From Paraburkholderia susongensis (GTDB lineage: Bacteria; Pseudomonadota; Gammaproteobacteria; Burkholderiales; Burkholderiaceae): 64,000 nucleotides of DNA. The stretch covers positions 868,001 through 932,000 of the forward strand of contig NZ_FXAT01000001.1 in assembly GCF_900177725.1 (NCBI RefSeq), written 5' to 3'. Shown in pieces: positions 56,470 to 64,000 of the stretch (position 1 is the first letter of the stretch; every line of letters begins with the position of its first letter). Under the pieces are notes generated by a model. The model worked only from the letters and a program-made list of their open reading frames with translations, did no database searches and was not told where the DNA came from. The position numbers and the translations under genes were made by a program.

Positions 56470-58260
56470 TCAGAACTGATCCTCCGACAACGCCAGCACG
56501 CCTTCCCCACCCTTCGCACTGACAATCGCCACTTCGAGCGCCGCCGCCTGCGGCAATACGTGCTCCGCATAGAACCGCGCGGTGGCGATCTTCGCGTCGT
56601 GGAACGCAGGATCCGCGTCGCGCCTGACCGCAGCCGCGAGCATCGCACGCGCCATCTGCCAGCCTCCGAGCACGATGCCCGCGAGCTTCAGATAAGGCAC
56701 GCTGCCCGCGAACACCGCGTTCGGATCGCCCTTCGCATTCGCGACGACGAAATCGACGACCGCGCTCATCGCGCGCTGCCCCTGCGCAAGCTGCGTCTTC
56801 ATCGACGCGAATGCCGGCCCCTGCTGCGCACCGAGCGCGTCGACTGTCTGTGCGATACCGGCAAGCAGTTCTTTCGCGACCTTGCCGCCGTCACGCAGCG
56901 TCTTGCGGCCAATCAGATCATTCGCCTGAATCGCGGTCGTGCCTTCGTAGATCGGCAGGATGCGCGCATCGCGGTAGTACTGCGCGGCGCCGGTTTCCTC
57001 GATGAAGCCCATGCCGCCGTGCACCTGCACACCGAGGCTCGCGACGTCGATCGACAGTTCCGTGCTCCAGCCCTTCACGATCGGCACGAGGTATTCGTAG
57101 ATCGCCTGATGCGCGGCACGCGTCGCTTCGTCCGGATGACGATGCGCGAGATCGCAATGCGACGCCGCGACATAGGCCAGTGCGCGCGACGCTTCGGTCA
57201 GGCCGCGCATCGTCGACAGCATGCGGCGCACGTCCGGGTGCTGGATGATCGCGACCGGCTGCTTCGCCGAGCCATCGACGGGGCGGCTCTGCACGCGCTC
57301 CTTCGCATACGCGACCGCCTTCTGGTACGCGCGGTCCGAGATCGCGACGCCCTGCATGCCCACTGCGAAACGCGCGGCGTTCATCATGATGAACATGTAC
57401 TCGAGCCCACGATTCTCTTCGCCGATCAGTTGGCCGATCGCGCCGCCATGATCGCCGAACTGCAGCACCGCGGTCGGGCTCGCCTTGATGCCGAGCTTGT
57501 GTTCGATCGACACGCAGTGAACGTCGTTGCGCTCGCCGAGCGAACCGTCCTCGTTGACGAGAAACTTCGGCACGATGAAGAGCGAGATGCCCTTCACGCC
57601 CTCGGGCGCGCTCGGTGTGCGCGCGAGCACGAGATGCGCGATGTTCTTCGCCATGTCGTGCTCGCCCCACGTAATGAAGATCTTCGTGCCGAACAGCTTG
57701 AACGAACCGTCGGCCTGCGGCTCGGCGCGCGTGCGCACGAGCGCGAGATCGGAGCCGGCCTGCGGCTCGGTCAGGTTCATCGTGCCGGTCCATTCGCCGG
57801 AAATCAGCTTCGGCACATAGGTCTGTTTCTGCGCTTCGCTGCCCGCGGTCAGCAGCGCTTCGATCGCGCCGTCGGTCAGGAGCGGACACAGCGCGAACGA
57901 CAGGTTCGACGCGTTGAGCATTTCGACGCACGGTGTCGCGATGAGCTTTGGCAGCCCCTGCCCTTCGTAGTCGAGCGGATGCTGCACGCCCTGCCAGCCG
58001 CCCTCGGAGAACTGGCGGAACGCTTCCCTGAAACCCGGCGTCGCGGTCACGACGCCATCCTTCCAGCTGCTCGGATTGCGATCGCCGTCGACGTTCAGCG
58101 GCGCGAGCACTTCGCCGCACAGTTTCGCCGACTCGTCGAGCACGGCCTGAGCCGTGTCGAGGTTCGCGTCTTCGAAGCCGGGCAGCCTCGCGATGTCTTC
58201 GAGTCCGGCCAGTTCTTGCATCACGAACAGCATGTCCTTGATGGGCGCCGTATAGCTCAT
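56470..58260 (-). CDS. Acyl-CoA dehydrogenase (long, about 600-residue branch)
   Basis: FAD enzyme that introduces the 2,3 double bond into acyl-CoA and passes electrons to ETF, whose genes lie just upstream. The 596-residue protein has TMNLTEPQAGSDLALVRTRA (FAD and substrate), IFITWGEHDMAKNIAHLVLAR, GVKGISLFIVPKF and the C-terminal QVHGGMGFIEETGAAQYYRDARILPIYEGTTAIQANDLIGRK. The extra N- and C-terminal parts put it in the branch with DmdC-like and long-chain enzymes, so substrate is uncertain. A gggaggag ribosome site precedes the ATG. Confidence 0.93.
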   Translation of the reverse strand: MSYTAPIKDMLFVMQELAGLEDIARLPGFEDANLDTAQAVLDESAKLCGEVLAPLNVDGDRNPSSWKDGVVTATPGFREAFRQFSEGGWQGVQHPLDYEGQGLPKLIATPCVEMLNASNLSFALCPLLTDGAIEALLTAGSEAQKQTYVPKLISGEWTGTMNLTEPQAGSDLALVRTRAEPQADGSFKLFGTKIFITWGEHDMAKNIAHLVLARTPSAPEGVKGISLFIVPKFLVNEDGSLGERNDVHCVSIEHKLGIKASPTAVLQFGDHGGAIGQLIGEENRGLEYMFIMMNAARFAVGMQGVAISDRAYQKAVAYAKERVQSRPVDGSAKQPVAIIQHPDVRRMLSTMRGLTEASRALAYVAASHCDLAHRHPDEATRAAHQAIYEYLVPIVKGWSTELSIDVASLGVQVHGGMGFIEETGAAQYYRDARILPIYEGTTAIQANDLIGRKTLRDGGKVAKELLAGIAQTVDALGAQQGPAFASMKTQLAQGQRAMSAVVDFVVANAKGDPNAVFAGSVPYLKLAGIVLGGWQMARAMLAAAVRRDADPAFHDAKIATARFYAEHVLPQAAALEVAIVSAKGGEGVLALSEDQF

Positions 58261-58283
58261 TTCGGTTCTCCTCCCTTGATATG

Positions 58284-58320
58284 AAAAAAGGGCGCGGGAC
58301 TTGGTCGGTCCAGCGCCCTT
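58284..58320 (-). terminator. Terminator of etfBA
   Basis: AAGGGCGC (58288-58295) pairs with GCGCCCTT (58313-58320), with an A-run on the side that becomes the T-run of the minus transcript. It lies just past etfA and just before the acyl-CoA dehydrogenase, so the latter may also need its own promoter. Confidence 0.75.
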
Positions 58321-58358
58321 CGCTTGCTGTCAGCCGCCTGTTCGAGGCGCTGCGGCGC

Positions 58359-59294
58359 TTAGCCGAGTTCGCTCACGAGCTCCGGCACGACGGCGAACAG
58401 ATCGCCGACCAGACCGTAATCGGCGACGCTGAAAATCGGCGCTTCCGGATCCTTGTTGATCGCGACGATCACCTTCGAGTCCTTCATACCCGCCAGATGC
58501 TGGATCGCACCCGAGATGCCGACCGCCACGTACAGTTGCGGCGCGACGATCTTGCCGGTCTGGCCGACCTGATAGTCGTTCGGCACGAAGCCCGCATCGA
58601 CCGCGGCGCGCGAGGCGCCCAGTGCCGCGCCGAGCTTGTCCGCGAGCGGCTCCAGCACCTTCGTATAGTTCTCGCCGTTGCCCAGCCCCCGGCCGCCCGA
58701 CACGATGATCTTCGCGCTCGTCAGCTCCGGACGGTCCAGCTTCGTGACTTCACGGCTAACGAACTGCGAGAGGCCGCTGTCGGCCGCGGCTTCGATCTTC
58801 TCGACTGCTGCGCTGCCACCTTCGGCTGCAACCGCGTCGAAGCCCGTCGAGCGCACGGTGATGACCTTGATCGGGTCAGCCGATTGCACGGTCGCAATCG
58901 CGTTGCCCGCGTAGATCGGACGCTCGAACGTGTCTGGCGAATCGACTGCGGTGATGTCGCTGATCTGCGCGACGTCGAGCTTTGCCGCGATGCGCGGTGC
59001 GATGTTCTTGCCGTAGGCGGTGGCCGGCGCGAGGATGTGCGAGTAGTTCTTCGCGATGTTCAATACGGTCGCTTCGACGTTTTCCGCGAGACCCGCTTCG
59101 AGTTGCGGCGCATCGGCGAGCAGCACCTTGCTGACGCCCGCGATCTTCGCTGCCGCATCGGCCGCAGCCTGCGCGTTGTGACCCGCAACCAGCACGTGAA
59201 TGTCACCGCCAATCTTTTGTGCCGCTGCGATCGTATTCAGCGTCGCGGCCTTGATCGACGCGTTGTCGTGTTCTGCTATTACCAGATTCGTCAT
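58359..59294 (-). CDS. etfA: Electron transfer flavoprotein alpha subunit
   Basis: FAD-carrying subunit of ETF, which collects electrons from acyl-CoA dehydrogenases and passes them to ETF-quinone oxidoreductase. The 311-residue protein starts [20 protein letters not shown]. The C-terminal FAD domain carries [70 protein letters not shown] and [25 protein letters not shown] ggagacag ribosome site fits the ATG at 59294. It follows etfB by 42 bases. Confidence 0.97.
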   Translation of the reverse strand: MTNLVIAEHDNASIKAATLNTIAAAQKIGGDIHVLVAGHNAQAAADAAAKIAGVSKVLLADAPQLEAGLAENVEATVLNIAKNYSHILAPATAYGKNIAPRIAAKLDVAQISDITAVDSPDTFERPIYAGNAIATVQSADPIKVITVRSTGFDAVAAEGGSAAVEKIEAAADSGLSQFVSREVTKLDRPELTSAKIIVSGGRGLGNGENYTKVLEPLADKLGAALGASRAAVDAGFVPNDYQVGQTGKIVAPQLYVAVGISGAIQHLAGMKDSKVIVAINKDPEAPIFSVADYGLVGDLFAVVPELVSELG

Positions 59295-59336
59295 TTGCTC
59301 TGTCTCCAGTCCCATGCAACATAGTTGCCGTTCTAC

Positions 59337-60086
59337 TTAAAGCACCTTCGCTTCGGTCTTCAGCTTCTCAACCAGCGTCTTCACGTCCGGCACCTTCACG
59401 CCGGCGGAGCGCTTCGGAGGCTCGGCGACTTTCAGCGTCTTCAGACGCGGCGTGACATCGACGCCGAGATCTTCCGGCTTGACGACTTCCAGCGGTTTCT
59501 TTTTCGCCTTCATGATGTTGGGCAGCGTGACGTAGCGCGGCTCATTGAGGCGCAGGTCGGTGGTGACGACCGCCGGCAGCGTCAGCGACAGCGTTTCGGC
59601 GCCGCCGTCCACTTCGCGCGATACGGTGGCCTTGCCGTCTGCAACGACAACCTTCGAGGCGAACGTCGCCTGCGGCAGGTTCGCGAGCGCGGCGAGCATC
59701 TGGCCGGTCTGGTTGGAGTCGTCGTCGATGGCCTGCTTGCCGAGGATCACCAGTTGCGGCTGCTCCTTCTCGATCAGCGCTTTCAAAAGCTTCGCCACCG
59801 CGAGCGGCTGCAAATCCTCACTCGATTCGATCAGGATCGCGCGGTCCGCGCCGATCGCGAGCGCGGTGCGCAGCGTTTCCTGCGCCTGCGTCACACCGGC
59901 CGACACGGCAATCACTTCGGTCGCCACGCCCGCTTCCTTCAGACGCACGGCTTCTTCCACCGCGATTTCGTCGAACGGATTCATCGACATCTTCACGTTC
60001 GCAATGTCGACACCCGTGCCATCCGACTTGACCCGGACTTTCACGTTGTAGTCGACCACTCTCTTCACTGGCACCAGGATTTTCAT
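59337..60086 (-). CDS. etfB: Electron transfer flavoprotein beta subunit
   Basis: Partner of EtfA, binding [23 protein letters not shown] starts a 249-residue protein with [49 protein letters not shown] and [24 protein letters not shown], the ETF-beta signature. The ATG at 60086 is preferred over one two codons upstream. It heads the etfBA operon. Confidence 0.97.
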   Translation of the reverse strand: MKILVPVKRVVDYNVKVRVKSDGTGVDIANVKMSMNPFDEIAVEEAVRLKEAGVATEVIAVSAGVTQAQETLRTALAIGADRAILIESSEDLQPLAVAKLLKALIEKEQPQLVILGKQAIDDDSNQTGQMLAALANLPQATFASKVVVADGKATVSREVDGGAETLSLTLPAVVTTDLRLNEPRYVTLPNIMKAKKKPLEVVKPEDLGVDVTPRLKTLKVAEPPKRSAGVKVPDVKTLVEKLKTEAKVL

Positions 60087-60234
60087 GCACACGCTCCAAA
60101 GTTACGAATACGTCAACCCGACGAACATTATAACGACTGCCTCATGGCAGCCCTATCGCGGGCCCATTAGCGGGAGGATATCGCTCCTCTGCGGCGCGAC
60201 GACAATAGCGAACGATCGTTCTATTTTAATCTCT

Positions 60235-60261
60235 AAAAAACCCGGGCGGCAACCCCGGGTT
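60235..60261 (-). terminator. Terminator of metNIQ
   Basis: AACCCGGG pairs with CCCGGGTT around a 7-base loop, with six A residues (T-run of the minus transcript) on the distal side, about 60 bases past the metQ stop. Confidence 0.85.
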
Positions 60262-60322
60262 CCGACTCGCACTTCTAATTTCGCATTGCCGTCGTCTTCC
60301 TGCGAATCTGGCGGGCGGCGGC

Positions 60323-61120
60323 TTACCAGGCGGTAATGACCGAGCCGCCGAATTTGTTGTCGATGAACTGCTTCACTTCCGGCGAGTGGTACGCGGCGAC
60401 CAGCTTCGCGACCCACGGCTTGTTGCGGTCGGCCTCGCGGATCGCGATGATGTTCACGTAAGGACCCTTCGGGTCTTCGATCGCGATCGCATCCTGCTTC
60501 GGCTTCAAGCCCGCTTCCATCGCGAAGTTGGTATTGATCGCGGCCGCATCGACGTCGCCCAGCGAACGCGGAATCTGCGCCGCGTCGAGTTCGACGATCT
60601 TCAGTTTCTTCGGATTCCCGACGATGTCGAGCGGCGTCGCCTTCAGCCCCGCATCGGCGCGCAGCTTGAGCAGGCCCTGCTTTTGCAGCAGCAGAAGCGC
60701 GCGGCCGCCGTTGGTCGGATCGTTCGGCACGGCGATCTTCGCGCCCGGCTGCAATTCGGCGAGCGACTTGATCTTTTTCGAGTAGATACCCATGGGGTAC
60801 GTGACCGTGTCCGCGATACGGATCAGCTTGTAGCCGCGGTCCTTCACCTGCGCCTGAAGATACGGGTCGTGCTGGTAGCTGTTCGCATCGAGATCGCCGC
60901 TCGCAAGCGCCGCGTTCGGCTGCACGTAGTCGGAGAACTCGACGATCTTGATGGTGAGGCCGTTCTTCGCCGCGACGCTCTTCACGACGTCCATGATCTG
61001 CGCGTGCGGGCCGCCGGTGACGCCGACCTTGATCGTGTCGTCGGCATGCGCCGCGGTGGCGGCGAAGAGCGTTGCCGCGCCGAGCGCAGCAGCGAGCTTG
61101 AGAATGAAGCGACGTTGCAT
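60323..61120 (-). CDS. metQ: Methionine ABC transporter substrate-binding protein MetQ
   Basis: Binds methionine (and often D-methionine) for the MetNIQ importer. The 265-residue protein has a cleavable signal peptide (ALGAATLFAATAAHA, cut before DDTIKVG) and the NlpA-family core KVGVTGGPHAQIMDVVKSVAAKNGL, YVQPNAALASGDLDANSYQHDPYL and AVPNDPTNGGRALLLLQKQGLLKL. There is no lipobox cysteine, so unlike E. coli MetQ it appears to be a soluble periplasmic protein. It is the last gene of metNIQ. Confidence 0.94.
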   Translation of the reverse strand: MQRRFILKLAAALGAATLFAATAAHADDTIKVGVTGGPHAQIMDVVKSVAAKNGLTIKIVEFSDYVQPNAALASGDLDANSYQHDPYLQAQVKDRGYKLIRIADTVTYPMGIYSKKIKSLAELQPGAKIAVPNDPTNGGRALLLLQKQGLLKLRADAGLKATPLDIVGNPKKLKIVELDAAQIPRSLGDVDAAAINTNFAMEAGLKPKQDAIAIEDPKGPYVNIIAIREADRNKPWVAKLVAAYHSPEVKQFIDNKFGGSVITAW

Positions 61121-61188
61121 GATGGGTCTTTTCCGAATCTGCGAATCTTGTAAATGAGCTGCCGGTCAGGGTTGCCGGCAACCGTTGT

Positions 61189-61842
61189 TCATTTGTGGCT
61201 CAGGCGACGCACGAGCCAATCCCCAAACGACTGCACCAGTTGCACGAACACGATCAGGATCACGACGACCGTCAGCATCACTTCAGGCAGGAAGCGCTGA
61301 TAGCCGTAGCGGATGCCGAGGTCGCCGAGACCGCCGCCGCCGATCGCGCCGGCCATCGCCGAATAGCCGACCAGCGACACGAATGTGATCGTGAGCCCGG
61401 CGACCACGCCCGGCAGCGACTCGGGCAGCAGCACCTTGAAGACGATCTGGCCGGTGGTCGCGCCCATCGCCTGGGCCGCTTCGATGAGCCCGCGATCGAC
61501 CTCGCGCAGCGCCGTTTCGACGAGCCGCGCGACGAACGGCGCGGCGGCGATCGTCAGCGGCACGATGGCGGCCGCCGTGCCGATCGACGAACCCACGACG
61601 AGCCGCGTAAACGGAATCACCGCGACGAGCAGGATGATGAACGGCGTCGAGCGCACCGCATTGACGATCACGCCCATCACACGATTCAGGGCGACGTTTT
61701 CGAGCACGCCCTGACGGTCGGTCAGATACAGCAGCACGCCGAGCGGCACGCCCGCCACGGCGCCGATCAGTCCGGAAATGCCCACCATGATGAGCGTTTC
61801 CCAGAACGACTGGACGAACATATCGAACATTTCACTCAACAT
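61189..61842 (-). CDS. metI: Methionine ABC transporter permease MetI
   Basis: Membrane subunit of the methionine importer, 217 residues with five hydrophobic segments. The ATPase-contact loop [29 protein letters not shown] is intact, preceded by [26 protein letters not shown] and followed by [20 protein letters not shown], both typical of MetI. Its start overlaps the metN end by 11 bases, indicating coupled translation. Confidence 0.95.
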   Translation of the reverse strand: MLSEMFDMFVQSFWETLIMVGISGLIGAVAGVPLGVLLYLTDRQGVLENVALNRVMGVIVNAVRSTPFIILLVAVIPFTRLVVGSSIGTAAAIVPLTIAAAPFVARLVETALREVDRGLIEAAQAMGATTGQIVFKVLLPESLPGVVAGLTITFVSLVGYSAMAGAIGGGGLGDLGIRYGYQRFLPEVMLTVVVILIVFVQLVQSFGDWLVRRLSHK

Positions 61843-62866
61843 GCGAAAGCTCCTCTACCACCACACCCTGTTCGCGCAGATACGCGAGCGCCTGCGCCAC
61901 CTTGGCCGGTTCGCCGCCCGCGAGCACCGCGAGCGAGCCGAACGCCTGCCCCTGGATCTCGTCGATCTGGCCGTGCAGGATGTTGAAGTCGAGTTCGTAG
62001 CGGCGAATCGTTTCAGACAGGATCGGCTGATCGACGCCCGAGCCCGTGAACGCAAGGCGCAGCAGATGACCGCTGCCGGTCTTCAGACGCTGCGCGACGC
62101 GCGCTTTCATCGCGGGCGGCAGCTCCTGCGCGATCACGTCGCCGATCAGCGCGCGGGTGACTTCGTGATGCGGTTGCAGGAATACGTCGATGACCTTGCC
62201 CTCTTCGACGACGCGGCCCGCGTCGAGCACCGCGACACGGTCGCAGACCTGCTTGATCACATCCATCTGGTGCGTAATCAGCACGATCGTGAGGTTCAGT
62301 TCGCGATTGATGCGCTTGAGCAGTTCGAGGATCGCGCGCGTGGTTTCGGGGTCGAGCGCGGAGGTCGCCTCATCCGAGAGCAGCACCTTCGGCTTGCTCG
62401 CGAGCGCGCGCGCAATGCCCACGCGCTGCTTCTGGCCGCCGCTGATCTGCGCCGGATAGCGGTCCTTCTGTGCCGACAGCCCGACGAGGTCGAGCAGCGG
62501 CAGCACGTTCGCTTCGATTTCGTCGCGCTTCATGCCGGCGAGTTCGAGCGGCAACGCGACATTCTCGTACACGGTGCGCGACGACAGCAGGTTGAAGTGC
62601 TGGAAGATCATGCCGATCTCGCGGCGCGCCTCGCGCAACTGCGCGGCGGGCAGCGTCGTCAGATCGCGGCCGTTGACGACGATGTTGCCTTCGGACGGCC
62701 GCGTGAGCAGGTTGATCGTGCGCACGAGGGTGCTCTTGCCCGCGCCGCTGCGGCCGATGATGCCGAACACCTCGCCGGCCGGAATCGACAGATTGACGTT
62801 GTGCAGCGCCTCGACCCAGCCCCGGGGCCCGGCAAACCGCTGGGAGATATTGCGTATTTCAATCAT
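61832..62866 (-). CDS. metN: Methionine ABC transporter ATP-binding protein MetN
   Basis: ATPase of the methionine importer. Walker [10 protein letters not shown] is at residues 38-46; the ABC signature [15 protein letters not shown], Walker [14 protein letters not shown] and the switch His in LITHQMD follow. The C-terminal NIL domain (about 270-344), which senses methionine and inhibits transport, is present. [11 protein letters not shown] at 62866 is the family start, giving 344 residues. It has no visible Shine-Dalgarno; instead a 51-base hairpin ends nine bases before the ATG. Confidence 0.95.
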   Translation of the reverse strand: MIEIRNISQRFAGPRGWVEALHNVNLSIPAGEVFGIIGRSGAGKSTLVRTINLLTRPSEGNIVVNGRDLTTLPAAQLREARREIGMIFQHFNLLSSRTVYENVALPLELAGMKRDEIEANVLPLLDLVGLSAQKDRYPAQISGGQKQRVGIARALASKPKVLLSDEATSALDPETTRAILELLKRINRELNLTIVLITHQMDVIKQVCDRVAVLDAGRVVEEGKVIDVFLQPHHEVTRALIGDVIAQELPPAMKARVAQRLKTGSGHLLRLAFTGSGVDQPILSETIRRYELDFNILHGQIDEIQGQAFGSLAVLAGGEPAKVAQALAYLREQGVVVEELSHVE

Positions 62867-62875
62867 GGAAAACGA

Positions 62876-62926
62876 AACGGCGGCGACTGCCGGCGAGCGT
62901 ATTGCTCCCGGCAAGCGGCCGCCGTT
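62876..62926 (-). promoter_or_regulatory. Large hairpin in the metN leader
   Basis: Three nested arms pair: 62876-62884 with 62918-62926 (9 bp), 62889-62893 with 62908-62912 (5 bp) and 62895-62898 with 62904-62907 (4 bp). The structure stops nine bases from the metN ATG and should block or present the start. It does not match a riboswitch class I can recognise. Confidence 0.6.
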
Positions 62927-63104
62927 GCTTTTATTGGGATTTGAGGCCGCTATTCTACCGCAGCGACGACATACTCTTTAATAATCAATTCCGATCTTTT
63001 CATAACCTGAGGGCATTAGAGGGGCGCACGATGCGCGATGCTCGCGCACGCTGCGCCGCTGCGACTATGATCGGGCGACATCCAATCAGGACAAGCCGCA
63101 AACC

Positions 63105-64000
63105 ATGCAGACATCCCCGAGCCACACCGTGCGCGCGAGCGCGGGCAACCCCAGTAGCGACGTACCGCAGCGCACCTCGGTCACGGCCGCCGACGGCGTG
63201 CAGTTGCCGCTCTATCGCTGGCAACCCGGTGGGCCGGCGCGCGCGACGGTCGCGCTGCTGCACGGTCTCGCCGAGCACGCCGGCCGCTACGCCGCGCTCG
63301 CCGGCCGGCTCAACGGGGCGGGCATCGAACTGGTCGCGATCGATCTGCGCGGCCACGGCCATGCACCCGGCAAGCGCGCGTACGTGAAGCGCTTCGACGA
63401 CTACCTGCTCGACGCGCAGGCGCTCGTCGACGCCGCCGCCCAAAGCTGCGTGCCGCTCTTCCTGATGGGACACAGCATGGGCGGCGCGGTGGCCGCGCTC
63501 TATGCGATCGAACGACTCGCCGAGAGCGGCCGTCGATTGAGCGGCCTGATCCTGTCGAGTCCCGCGCTCGCGCCGGGCCGCGACGTGCCGCGCTGGATGC
63601 TCGCGGCGAGCCAGGTCATCAGCCGCCTCTACCCGGGCTTCCCGGCAATGAAGATCGACGCCGCGCTGCTCTCGCGCCTTCAGCCGGTGGTGAACGCCAA
63701 TCGCAACGACCCACTCGTGCATCACGGCGCGATTCCGGCGCGCACGGGCGCCGAGCTGCTGCTCGCGATGAAGCGGATCGAGCACGGCCGGGCGGGTCTG
63801 CGCATGCCGCTTTTCGTCTATCACGGCACCGCCGACAAGCTGACCGAGCCCGACGGCAGCCGCGCATTCGGCGAGCACGCGGGTTCGCCGGACAAGACGC
63901 TCACGCTATACGAAGGCAGCTATCACGAGACGATGAACGACCTCGACCGCGACCAGGTGATCGGCGCGTTGATCGAGTGGATCGAAAAGCGGGTAGTGGG
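63105..64000 (+). CDS. Alpha/beta hydrolase, monoacylglycerol lipase-like, 3' end outside window
   Basis: A serine hydrolase of the monoacylglycerol lipase/lysophospholipase type. The catalytic triad is visible: Ser124 in GHSMGG, Asp244 in HGTADKL and His274 in SYHETMND. LLHGLAEHAGRYAALAGRLNGAGIELVAIDLRGHGHAPGKRAYVKRFDDYLLD is the family opening and forms the oxyanion region. The ATG at 63105 is used; the frame stays open to the last base, with 298 complete codons visible and only a short end missing. It is divergent from metNIQ. Substrate is inferred from family. Confidence 0.9.
   Translation, partial: MQTSPSHTVRASAGNPSSDVPQRTSVTAADGVQLPLYRWQPGGPARATVALLHGLAEHAGRYAALAGRLNGAGIELVAIDLRGHGHAPGKRAYVKRFDDYLLDAQALVDAAAQSCVPLFLMGHSMGGAVAALYAIERLAESGRRLSGLILSSPALAPGRDVPRWMLAASQVISRLYPGFPAMKIDAALLSRLQPVVNANRNDPLVHHGAIPARTGAELLLAMKRIEHGRAGLRMPLFVYHGTADKLTEPDGSRAFGEHAGSPDKTLTLYEGSYHETMNDLDRDQVIGALIEWIEKRVV

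Noticed and set aside
62867..63104. Known SAM riboswitch upstream of metN
   Set aside because: The hairpin lacks the junctions and conserved loops of the SAM and SAH classes I know; kept only as an unnamed structure.

Overview
The window is a GC-rich, gene-dense stretch of core chromosome from a beta-proteobacterium, almost certainly Burkholderiaceae and most like Paraburkholderia/Burkholderia. The evidence is uniform high-GC codon use, the neighbourhood rluC/rne/moaA-mobA-moeA, pncB next to fdxA, rpsP-rimM-trmD-rplS, etfBA next to an acyl-CoA dehydrogenase, and a VpsR/BerB-type sigma54 activator. I see no insertion sequences, prophage, integrase, CRISPR array or plasmid functions. The genus is an inference from protein character; no database was consulted.

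Layout. 1-8.6 kb: rluC (cut by the window edge) diverges from rne, whose promoter lies inside the start of rluC and gives a leader of about 0.7 kb; then the molybdenum-cofactor genes moaA, mobA, moeA and a small membrane protein. 8.8-15.5 kb: minus-strand rmuC, a D-2-hydroxyacid dehydrogenase, an ion antiporter, a lutC-like gene and pncB, with fdxA divergent. 15.6-15.9 kb: two identical tRNA-Asn genes behind a near-consensus promoter. 16-23.6 kb: creA, an AraC regulator, azlCD, an unrecognised cytosolic protein, a UvrD-family helicase, a small secreted protein and a small S4 RNA-binding protein. 23.9-30.7 kb: MATE pump, BASS transporter, phospholipase-D lipoprotein, fumC, acyl-CoA thioesterase and a 47-residue lipoprotein. 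30.9-36.3 kb: ArsR-like regulator, large FecR/DUF6600 secreted protein with a Pro/Gln tail, NnrU, thyA.

36.7-39.7 kb: a sigma54-dependent activator of VpsR/BerB type, a 537-bp relatively AT-rich control region with a -24/-12 promoter and paired repeats, a small exported protein of unknown function, then folA. 39.8-46.3 kb: pmbA, darP (yjgA), mog, orn, an M48 protease, rsgA and a DUF2007 protein. 46.3-50.8 kb: CobD/CbiB-like protein, NUDIX hydrolase and the ribosomal operon rpsP-rimM-trmD-rplS. 50.9-54.2 kb: a GSDH/sorbosone-dehydrogenase-like secreted protein, a TM2 protein and a PA0069-family radical SAM gene behind a near-perfect LexA box. 54.3-64 kb: Lrp-family regulator divergent from dadA, acyl-CoA dehydrogenase, etfBA, the methionine importer metNIQ and a monoacylglycerol-lipase-like hydrolase cut by the window end.

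Functional links: moaA/mobA/moeA and mog together cover several steps of molybdenum-cofactor synthesis; thyA and folA belong to one folate/dTMP cycle; ETF accepts electrons from the adjacent acyl-CoA dehydrogenase; rpsP-rimM-trmD-rplS is a translation operon, with rsgA, darP and rluC also in ribosome maturation. The most notable observations are the sigma54 activator with its likely exported target, the SOS box in front of the radical SAM gene, the tiny lipoprotein with a porin-like tail, the long rne leader and the hairpin abutting the metN start.
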